Assembly (NCBI GenBank): GCA_013368375.1
Contig: JAACJP010000017.1
Coordinates: forward strand, 62,001-126,000
Length of the DNA stretch: 64,000 bases
Direction of reading: 5' to 3'
Source of the DNA: Tricholomella constricta
Lineage: Eukaryota; Basidiomycota; Agaricomycetes; Agaricales; Lyophyllaceae
Within the stretch, counting starts at the first letter, position 1. Each line of letters opens with the position of its first letter. The notes under the pieces are model-generated. The model saw nothing but the letters and a program-made list of their open reading frames with translations, was not told the DNA's origin and made no database searches. This document shows positions 55,488 to 64,000 of this stretch, piece after piece. A program made the position numbers and the translations under genes.

Positions 55488-57161
55488 ATGGATCTACCAA
55501 GTACAGCATTGCTCGCCTCTACGAATGAAATATTAACTGTTTGAAGTACAGTGATTCGGTCGGATGATGGCACCAAGACGATCTGTATTATCGGCGCAGG
55601 ACCTGCTGGTTTGGCGGCGCTAAAGGTTGTCCTCGAGTCACCACAGCACAAAGCTGGACAGTGGAAGGCAACGGCATTTGAAGCACGGGACAGAATAGGC
55701 GGCGTCTGGTGCGTGAAATTTAATGCCCCTCTGTGAGAAGCCCTTGGGCTTGGTTCATAGAAGGATGGCCACTCGGCATGTCCACTGACTGACAGGGATC
55801 CATGCTCATCTTCGTTCTCCAGGCTGCCTGCACCTCCAACGGATGACCCACCGCTGACACCTTTGTACGAATCCCTGACTACTAATTTGCCGCATCCGAT
55901 TATGGCCTTCACAAGCTACTCGTTCCCCCCAGCCACCCCGCTCTTTCCCCATGCAAATCTCGTACACAAATATTTGGACGACTACGCCGACCACTTCCTT
56001 CTCCGCACACACATCCAACTCAATACAACTGTCACCTCTGTTACCCGCTCGCCTTCAAACTCCAATTGGCACGTAACCCTTTCAACAGGTTTTACCCTCC
56101 CTTTTGACCTTGTCGTCGTCTGCAACGGCCACTATCGCATACCTCGTTACCCCAATATCCCTGGCATTGCCTCATGGCTGACCTCTGGCCGTGCCACCCA
56201 CTCCGCATGGTACCGCCACCCCCACAACCTCGGCGACACTGTCCTCGTCGTCGGAGCAGGCCCCAGCGGGCAGGACATCTCAGCGGAAATGCGTACTGCC
56301 GCACGCAGTGTCATTCACTCCGTCAGCGGGGCCCCGTCAGAGGACACGGGTAATCTCAAGCGTCGCGGACGCGTAACGCATTTCGGCAGCAGCGACGATG
56401 GCCAAGTGACGTTCGAGGACGGGTCGACGGAGTCGGGCATCAACCACTGCATTCTCGCGACGGGGTACGAGGTATCGTTCCCCTTCCTTGCTCCGGACAT
56501 TATCTGCCCGGAGATCCCGCCACCCGTCCCGCCGTTGCCCCGAGATGTGTACAATTCGACCTACGGTGTGTTCCCGCTGGCGAAGCACATCTTCCCCTTG
56601 CAGAGCGCGTTCCCGCCTTCGAGTCTCGCGTTCCTAGGGCTACTGGTGCGCGTGGCGCCGTTCCCCATCATGGAGGCGCAAGCGCGAGCAGTGCTGCATG
56701 CGTTTGCAGATCCGGAGAGCTTGGAGCCAATGCAAGAAGCGGTGGATATTATGTCCAGGTATGAGGAGCTGAGGGACGGGGTTGGCGATAGCCCGCTTGC
56801 AATTGCCAAGGCATGGCATCGTTTTGAGCCATTACAGCAGTTTGAGTATCGGGATGCGTTGTATGATTTTTTTAAGCCCGCCGAAGGTGACTTGGGCCCA
56901 GTTTGGGATGACAAAGAGAGCAAGGGCGTAGAGAGTGGTCGGTATACGAAGGTCCCGCAATGGGAAAAGGAGGCGTATCTCAATAAGGACGTGCTGAGGA
57001 AGGCTTGGCTTAGGTTGGAGGAGACCGGAGAGGCGGAGAAATGGGTGAAGGGAGTTGGGGAGGGCGGGTTACACGAGTGGATTGAGATGATGCAGAAATT
57101 GAGAACGTGGGCAGAGGAGCAGGAAATAGATGTCAAGGAAGCGGATAAAGCAAGACTTTAA
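55488..57161 (+). CDS. Flavin-containing monooxygenase (FMO-like)
   Basis: FAD- and NADPH-dependent oxygenase acting on N or S of small molecules; substrate unknown. A 13-nt first exon (55488-55500, ATGGATCTACCAA) is spliced to 55551, which rebuilds a second Met codon across the intron and gives MDLPMIRSDDGTKTICIIGA. The FAD-binding motif is GAGPAG, followed by FEARDRIGGVW. A 110-bp intron then joins to LPAPPTDDPPLTPLYESLTT. The second dinucleotide motif is VLVVGAGPSGQDISAEM (NADPH). ILATGYEVSFPFL is the conserved ATG motif. The FMO-identifying FxGxxxHxxxY sequence is altered here: SGRATHSAWYRHP. The C-terminal part ends DVKEADKARL. It is convergent with the WSC gene, 175 bp apart. Confidence 0.87.
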
Positions 57162-57336
57162 CCTCCTTTTGCACCTTTGCTACTGATCTTATCTGCGAGT
57201 GGGAAATTTGAACTAAGTTGTTAAAATTTTATAGAGAGCTACGTCGCTGGAAGACTAAGAAATGTGCGTCGACATCCTATGTACCCCCCAAGAAAAGCCG
57301 ACGAAAGCATTCTTGGTATCGCAATCAGTGATGCCA

Positions 57337-58723
57337 TTAAACTTCAACGTCGAGCGTGTAGACATTGAGACGATTGTTGTCTCCGCAGAAGAACGTTGGA
57401 TCGGCTGTACACGCCGTACCACACTCAACGTCCGCTACACTCGTCGCGTTGACGTTGAGTGCAGTGCCACACCCTACGAAAAGGATCATCAGCCTAGATC
57501 CATACATAGCGAAGAGCTGGTGCAGGCGACTTACAACACTCGAGTCCAAACTCTACGCCAGCGATGGTCTGGCCTGCTGCTGCACAGGTGTCGACGCAAG
57601 TTTGAGGTGTGACGGTGCCCGTTGCGGGCTCAAGGTGCAATGGGAGGGTGCGCACACCAATGCTGTTATCGCTGTGGACCAGCCGCGGACGCCTCAGTTC
57701 TGACCATAAATACTTAACTCAATGGGACCTCACGTGAAGCACCCGTTGGACGTCCACTGTGTTGCGTTGGGGCCCACGACTGTGGCCGGGGTGATGGGAA
57801 GGGGGTTGCCATTGGTGAAGAGATTGATAAAGCTGGCCCCGCCGCACGTCTCATTGGCGTTTCCGCCACAAGGCACGTTGCAGGAAGTGGGGTCGGCTGC
57901 GACGGCAGGGAACTGGATAGAGTAATCGCAGTCTGAGGGTGGCGGAAATTAGTCAAATTTTCTTCTTCCTCTGGGACTTGGCCATGGTTTAGAAAAGAGA
58001 TAAACGTACAGCATTCACTAGCAAACTCGACACCTGCGAAACCGAAGCCGCCGGTGTCGCAGAATGCCTGGCACATTTCGATAGTCATTGCGGGATCGAA
58101 CAGGGTCGCTGCAGCCAGCGTGCGAGATCCAGCGAAGTCTCTGCAGAAGAAAAAAAAATTGTTAGCACGAGATTGTACTCATGAGGCGCACTGACGTGAA
58201 GCAGTCAAGTGGTGTCCAAGGGCTTGGTACAACCGGAATGCCGGCTGATATGGACAGGACATTGTCCAGGCTGGAGACGAGTGCGTCAGGATGTCGTTAA
58301 ATCCATGGCTCAAGGATAAAATACTTACAATGGGGCAACTAGAGTAGTGGTTCCAACACCGAAAACATCTGATGCGTCTCCTGTGCATTCAACATCGCTG
58401 GGTATGGGACTGAGTCATCGATCCAACCGCATGACAATTGTAAAACGTACGTAAAGACGGAGTACTCGACTCCTGCTGTGAGCCCGATCACAGTGTCGAT
58501 AGTTCCGATAGCAGCGTTGACGGCATAACAAGTAGTGGCTGAGGTCGCGAAGGTAATATCTTCGCAGACACCCTCGGTCGCGCCGCCATGCTACAAACAG
58601 GTTTTTGAAGATCCTGCACTAGGACCAAAAGCAAGATAAATGACGCACGCAGTATTGGATGTCAACGGCCGCGACCCCCGTAAGGAGCGCACCTAGGATG
58701 GCGAATTTGTAGTTACTTTGCAT
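57337..58723 (-). CDS. Secreted protein with two WSC domains
   Basis: The signal peptide is MQSNYKFAILGALLTGVAAV. An N-terminal segment of about 100 residues with four or more cysteines follows (YCHGGATEGVCEDITF, TSATTCYAVNAAIGTIDTVI, DVECTGDASDVFGVG) that I cannot name. Then two WSC carbohydrate-binding domains: first CFTDFAGSRTLAAATLFDPA, MTIEMCQAFCDTGGFGFAGV and EFASECYCDYSIQ with NETCGGASF; second CFTDNSIGVRTLPLHLEPAT, TPQTCVDTCAAAGQTIAGVE and FGLECWCGTALNVN, ending FFCGDNNRLNVYTLDVEV. There are about seven introns. No membrane anchor or GPI signal is seen, so it is probably released or wall-bound, perhaps binding glucan or xylan as other fungal WSC proteins do. Confidence 0.85.
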
Positions 58724-58778
58724 GTTGACGATGTATGACTCGGAGAGAGTGCTGAAGGGTAATGCCAATGCCTTGCTC

Positions 58779-58786
58779 TTTATATA
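58779..58786 (-). promoter_or_regulatory. TATA box of the WSC-protein gene
   Basis: TATATAAA on the minus strand, 55 bp before the ATG. Confidence 0.5.
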
Positions 58787-60761
58787 TTATCCTCTTGAAA
58801 AATTTTCAGAGCTTCTTCGTCGGCTAGTCCTGATTGACATATGTAGGGGAGGGAGAGCGAGGCACTCGACGTTCTAGGTGGCAGAGCGGTTACGGATGAG
58901 AAGTCTTGAGGTGCAGAGAACGTCTGGCAGGTCGGCCTTTAATTTTTGACGCCGTCACATGGGATGCCGAAGCCAAGATAAGCTTGTGCACGATGTACAT
59001 GGCCATATCGATGCAAAGATGGCCGTGTGAAGAGACCCCAGGGAGCGATCATATTAAGCAGAAATAGACGGAATGACGGCCAACACGTCAAAGGGTGAAG
59101 ACCTCGGCTGCAGAGAAGAGGAGAAGGAGTTCTCAACGGACCCGGCACGTACGGTGGTCGCACGGACGTCAAAATGCGGGCAGAGAGAGGATCACAAAGA
59201 GGAGAAGCACTCAAAATGCGACGACAGAATGCGGTTCAGACCAGCGACGGTGCATGGACTGGATAAAAGTAGTACCAAGTACGTAGTGTACACGAGTGCT
59301 CGATTTGCTTGTCGGCGGTGTTGAGTTTGGTTGAAGGACACTGTGAATTTTTGATGATGTTGATCATATGTCCAACATGGATTACAACTCTTCAGACATT
59401 TCATGTTCCTAGTCAGGGCTCAATCTCCAATGCTTCTTGTGAACAATGGTCAGCATCAAGATCAGATTCATTCATTCAAGGTGTAACGTAAGTACTGAGG
59501 TACTCACCTCGATGTGGGGACGCGTAACACTAGATCCGCCAACGAACTGCCACGGGCTTAGCCAGTATGTTTTCCATTTCGTCAAACATCAGTTTACTCT
59601 TCCCCATTCCCCCTCATTGTCAATAAGGCAGCTGTCAGACATCCTGAACAGCCATGCGAACTTCCAAGATATGCGGGGAATGGCGCTGACATCTGTTGTA
59701 AAGTAAAGTCAGGTACTGATGTAGAAGACTAAGGGGTTGTTCAACGTACGGAAAATCGATTTCAAGTTGCGAAGAATTGCATATCCATTAACATCAGCTA
59801 TGGCCACGAATGTCTTCTGTCCTTACCTATGATTTACCTGTTGTCGCTTCGCGTAGTCATCATTCTGGAAGGAATTGACATAGTCTAATCGTCTCAAAAT
59901 CGGACGTGATTGTCAGGACTTGACGCATCGGCTTGCGAGCACATCATTTACACAATGGCTGCCTGAAAAAGGGGGGTTCTTGAGCATGAAGTCAAAAGTG
60001 TAGGACATTAGAGTGCGCGGATGTTGTACGATGCGGTCACCGATACATGCACATATCTGGGCCGGGTGTCAACAAAGAGACTGTGGCTGAAGCGCTGGAG
60101 GATGATGCATATCGAGCAGAAAACACAAGACCATGGGGCTCAGGTCTCAAAAAGCAGAGGAAGTCCTTGTATTGTAGTATCTCGCGGCCCCAATTTAAAA
60201 AGTTTCCGGACGGAATGAATGCAGAAAGAGAACCATAGAACTTGCAGTAGAGACGAGTTTCCTTCTAGAGCGAGCTCGAGGTTTTGTCCCGTACAGCCAA
60301 CTTCCTGCAAGTACTTCAAGTTGCCGGAAGACAGCGATACGGAAGGCTATTTCACATTTCCAGAGACAAGATGTTTGGGAATTTTCCTTGGCATTGACCG
60401 GAAAGACCTGACTAGTTCTCCGAAGGCAGATCTACCAGGGCTCAGGATATGTTTTGTTTGAGAGTGACTGGAAAGCAACCGTTGTAATTGACTTATCAGG
60501 ACGGATGACGTGGAGAGCATAGAGTGATAAATCTGAATGGTTGGTAGCGGGAGCGGGGGCAAAGAGCAAGGCGTGTCCATATGATGTCGTGGCCTTGGAT
60601 GTCGTGGCCTTGGATGTCGTGGCCTTGTCGCATCATGTGGATACAACTTTGGTCCATCTCATCACATTCCTCCGTATTGGGCCCTCAAGTACTGTACACT
60701 ATATCCTGCCTAGAGGTTACTACAACGCCCTTATCTTTCCCTGCAACTTCATCTTTTCAGC
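58787..60761. other. Gene-poor intergenic region, 2 kb
   Basis: Many short frames on both strands (for example 59073-59324 and 60021-60461) show no recognised motif. A 15-bp tandem repeat at 60583-60627 is listed separately. The last 100 bp, rich in TCTTTCC and CTTCATC, are the SEC20 promoter and leader. Confidence 0.45.
60583..60627 (+). repeat. Three tandem copies of a 15-bp unit
   Basis: GATGTCGTGGCCTTG occurs three times head to tail without mismatch, 135 bp before the SEC20 ATG. It is open in all copies but no gene is supported over it. Confidence 0.8.
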
Positions 60762-62025
60762 ATGCCGCCAGTTCCCACCGCACTTTCAGAAGACATATCT
60801 CGTCTAATATCAGCAGCGAAGAGGCGCCAGAACGACCTCGTTGAATTTCAGGTTCCCCGTCTGCGATCATGCAAAGGACCACTATCTTTGCAACAGAATC
60901 TAGCGGCCGAACTGCGGGAGGACATAGACTCCCTGGAGCGTCAGGTTGAGGTGAGTGCTATTCTGATTTTGCGCTTCAAATAAACAAACACCGCGATTTC
61001 AATAAAGGCTTTAGACGTAACTGTCGAGGACCAAAGGGGAGAGAAGAGTCGGGTTGAGCTAAGACGGATAGTGGATGAGTTGCAGGAAGATCTTGCGCAG
61101 TGCGTGTCATTTCCCTGTGCCCTTTACCATACTGATGATTCTGCTACAGACTTCGGAGAGACTCACGAGCTGCGCTACTCACTTCGAAACGAGCCATTGA
61201 TTCCCAAAGCAAATCTCAAAGAGACGAACTTCTGGCTTCTTCGGCGGTGGCTGAAAAACGAAACACAAATGAGAAAATCACGTCAGTTCAATATTATGAC
61301 CATGATGACTCCTTCTGACAGCCTGACGTAGTGATGATGCTCTTATGAAAGCGAATGACGATGTCACCGACGCTTTACGAAGGACGATAGGATTGATGCA
61401 AGGGGAATTGGAGCGTTCAGTTCTCTCTACACAAATGCTCGGTATATACAAGTCTTGCTCATACATTGACCTCGGTCACTGAATGCTTTGCTCAGACGCA
61501 TCCACCGCGTCGCTTCGCGCCACGTCAACGACACACGATACCCTCACCAACCTCATGGGAACTTCTAAGCAACTCATCACCGCACTAGAAAAGTCTGACT
61601 GGATTGACCGGGTTCTCATAATCTCCGGCTTCGTCTTCTTCATCCTCGTCGTCCTCTTCATTGTCAAGGAGCGCATTTTAGACCGCAGTCTGCGTGTCGC
61701 ACTGTGGTGGACTCGCTTTCTGCCAGATTTCAGTGCCGACAAGGCCTTGCTGAACATGGAGAAGGGTAGTTCTATGCTCCCTTCAGCGACCGTGTCACTC
61801 TCGGTCGCTGTCGTGGCGACGAGCAGTTCTACGAGTATATCTGACACCTTCACCACCACTCTCACCCCGCCGAAGGGCGTCGATATAGCCGGTGCAGGAC
61901 CGTCAAGCATGCTGGAGAAATTGTATTCAGACGTAACATACTCGGCCTCCTCTGAACCTTTATCCGCTGCTACAACTCCTGACAAACGGACTTTACAGGA
62001 ACCTCATGTTCCAGATGAGCTTTAA
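60762..62025 (+). CDS. SEC20: Sec20 SNARE (BNIP1 family)
   Basis: Sec20 is an ER SNARE for retrograde transport from Golgi to ER. Five exons join in frame. The N-terminal helical region (MPPVPTALSEDISRLISAAK, then LRRDSRAALLTSKRAIDS) leads into the Sec20 domain: RDELLASSAVAEKRNTNEKI, DDALMKANDDVTDALRRTIG, LMQGELERSVLSTQMLDAST, TTHDTLTNLMGTSKQLITAL. The membrane segment is VLIISGFVFFILVVLFIVKE. Unlike a simple tail-anchored protein it has a further 115 residues after the membrane segment, beginning RILDRSLRVALWW and turning Ser/Thr-rich; yeast Sec20 also has a lumenal tail, ending with HDEL, but no such retrieval signal is seen here (it ends EPHVPDEL). The final DEL resembles but does not match H/KDEL. 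Confidence 0.9.
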
Positions 62026-62338
62026 TGCCATAATGACTTACTCCAATGGTAATCGCCATCGGATATGGAACGTTATTGTTTGAATAGATTGTGGAATTCA
62101 AGTGACCTCGCCTGTAGAGAGATGTGGGGTAACTTGGCAGACTTTGCCAGATAAGAGAGACAACGAGCTCGAGACGGATTGGGAGGCAATGGGGCCGATC
62201 TGAAATTTCTTGGCCCGGATTCCGATGCATGAATTAAACTCAACAATGAAAAACAACGAGCCGTCTGTTGTTTACTCGTTGTTTCTGGGCACACGTCTCA
62301 TTTTCTTTCAGGCAACTCTTTCCGTTTCAGCTAATACT
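62026..62338. other. Intergenic region
   Basis: SEC20 3' flank and promoter of the F-box gene. The F-box frame stays open upstream to 62210 but I prefer the later Met. Confidence 0.45.
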
Positions 62339-64000
62339 ATGGCGTCGACTTCTAGGCTTCCCGCACCTTCTACCAAGGAACGAACTTCAGAAACTCAAAG
62401 ACCAATCCATGGCCAGAAACGCCTTCGAACGAAGGAACCGGAGTCTCAATCAACACCCACAGAACTTAAGCGATGCCTCTTCGATAAACTGCCTTATGAG
62501 CTCTTAGCTGAAATCTTTATCTTTACGGGATCCCCCAGTGATGTCCTCGCGGTCGCGCGTTGCAGCAAGTTCTTCTGCGCAACGCTCGTGAACCCATCTT
62601 CGCAATTTATATGGAGATCCGTTCGCAAAACGTATTCCTTCCCCCCACCTGAGCCCATGTCGATCTTCACGGAGCCTTCTTACGCCGCGTTTCTGTTTGG
62701 GGGTGGGCCTTGTGAGGTGCGCGTGGTCGTTTCAATGTTTGCCTCTTTTCAAGTCTGATGTGTGGCTTCTAGGTTTGCACAAAGCAGACGGAGGCAATGT
62801 ATCACTCCTTCGGTATACGATTACGGCTATGTCGTGATGTAAGTCGTCACCCCTTCCTTTGTGAAGCGCTGTTGACCCTCGAATCTTTCTAGCACCGGTG
62901 TACGGCCAAACTTATCTCGAGCGAGTGAGGCATCTTTTGCGCCTTTGAATTTCGCAAATTGACTATGAGCATAGTGTCCTGAAGAAGACGGATCGCTTGT
63001 TGGGTCAAGATTCCATGGTTGGGCAGTGTCTGCCATATATAGAATCTAACCAGTGCTTTTGTGCGTCCTGTCGATTTTCTATAGACGATCTCCATAACTG
63101 ATAACCTACAATGAAGTGCCTAACGCATTTGGTACGACCCTAGTCTCTGCGGACAAGCTTTTCACTGATACCTGAAGTTAGGCCGCTCCAGATCCAAGAT
63201 TTTCCGAGCGGGGGATTGGCAAAGCGAGGTCGTCGACTGCGCTGCCGGTCCTCAGGACTACGTGAAAGTGAGCAACTTCTCTTGGATCCGATTACCGACA
63301 TGTTTTAAATAAGCTCAAAACTAGCGGAATGAGAAAAACATCGCGTTTACCAAATCGTACATGAAGGTGCGTGCTTCGTAGCTTCGGAGACATTCGGTGA
63401 CGGGGAAGATCAGTTTTGCGAATTGCTGTACGACTGGAACGAGGTGCGGCAGACGTTGTACCAAAGCAACGTGCTGGCGAATGAAACTTTGTGAGTGATA
63501 TCTACTGTGTCTCTCCCCGCTTAAGGTGTTCCAGTGCGAAAGATTTGGCGAAAAAACACGGTTGGGATTATTGGGACATGATGAATGCAACACCATACGG
63601 ATCTCTCCACCGACTCAGAAACAGAAGAATTGAGAACGTCGCCCAAGACGGCGAGTAATAATCGCAGTATATTCCCCCATCCCTGCTCATTGCTACAACC
63701 ACAGATTATGACGTGATAGCTTCAGAGGTTGACATTTCGCTCCTCAGGCTTGCCGAGACACGGAAGCGCAAGGCCCAAGAGGCTCTTTACTCGGAGAATC
63801 GCGAGTCTGTCGCTCAGCACTACCAGAGGCTGCGATCTAAGCAACCTCCGGTAATATTGCCATCATTGCCGGTGTTCCGACGACTCCCTGTCGTGGCCAT
63901 GCTTCAGGGTTCTTCTCCATCAACAGTAGGCGAAGGACCTTCCAAAGTCTCTGAGGCGTTGCAGAAGGAGAAATTTGTCATCGAGCGCCTCGAGACAGAG
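62339..64000 (+). CDS. F-box protein (3' end outside window)
   Basis: The ATG at 62339 starts MASTSRLPAPSTKERT. An F-box begins at about residue 45: CLFDKLPYELLAEIFIFTGS, PSDVLAVARCSKFFCATLVN, FIWRSVRKTYSF. Then come EPSYAAFLFGGGPCEVCTKQ and, after an intron, a Cys-containing segment that suggests a zinc-binding module. Further exons include RNEKNIAFTKSYMK, WDYWDMMNATPYGSLHRLRN and ISLLRLAETRKRKAQEALYS, with RESVAQHYQRLRSKQPPVIL near the end. This is an Agaricomycete F-box family that is often multicopy; F-box proteins are substrate adaptors of SCF ubiquitin ligases, here with unknown target. The gene runs off the window edge. Internal exon boundaries between 62820 and 63650 were not fully resolved. 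Confidence 0.72.

Noticed and set aside
55256..55912. 218-codon open frame on the minus strand over the monooxygenase gene
   Set aside because: It overlaps the FAD-binding exon read with strong family motifs on the plus strand, and its own translation has no recognised domain.
61960..62025. PDEL at the end of Sec20 as an ER retrieval signal
   Set aside because: Retrieval needs H/KDEL or close variants; the residue before DEL is Pro, so I do not claim it.

Overview
The window is nuclear DNA from a basidiomycete fungus, most likely a mushroom-forming Agaricomycete. It holds compact, mostly single-copy genes on both strands, nearly all broken by GT-AG introns of about 45-65 bp. Recognisable products include a bicupin oxalate decarboxylase, a WSC-domain secreted protein, sterol C24-methyltransferase, an Rrm4-type mRNA transport protein and Mad3. 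I name no species. Gene models come from reading splice junctions by eye, so exon boundaries are predictions.

Left part (1-7.4 kb): a glycine/arginine-tailed nuclear-looking protein of unknown function is followed by the 3' half of a DIRS-order (Ngaro/PAT-like) retroelement. This remnant carries the end of the reverse transcriptase, RNase H, a tyrosine recombinase and a pair of 70-bp direct repeats. Histidinol phosphatase follows.

8-23 kb is a housekeeping and metabolism block. It has Aip1 (actin/cofilin), an Rrm4-like protein with three RRMs and three MLLE domains, a small secreted protein, Mad3 (two KEN boxes), a complete oxalate decarboxylase with about 13 introns, and a convergent MFS anion symporter. 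23.3-27.1 kb is a gene-poor stretch with one possible gene relic.

27-48 kb: an EgtB-like non-haem iron sulfoxide synthase that lacks the methyltransferase half normally fused to it in fungi; ERG6; a nuclear-looking lineage gene; an S9 prolyl-oligopeptidase-type peptidase; a PHD-finger plus chromodomain protein; a Tlg1/syntaxin-6 SNARE with His where the zero-layer Gln is expected; a 756-bp non-autonomous hAT-like element with 113-bp inverted repeats and a perfect 8-bp target duplication; Nop4/RBM28; and a single-exon, single-pass membrane protein.

48.8-64 kb: a very large ankyrin protein whose conserved N-terminus contains a nucleotidyltransferase-like GG...SDVD pattern; a flavin monooxygenase whose start codon lies in a 13-nt first exon; a two-WSC secreted protein; Sec20; and the 5' part of an F-box gene cut by the window end.

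The best candidates for new biology are the ankyrin/NTase-like protein, the stand-alone EgtB homologue, the His zero-layer SNARE and the two mobile-element remnants. I see no CRISPR array, rRNA, tRNA or evident secondary-metabolite cluster.
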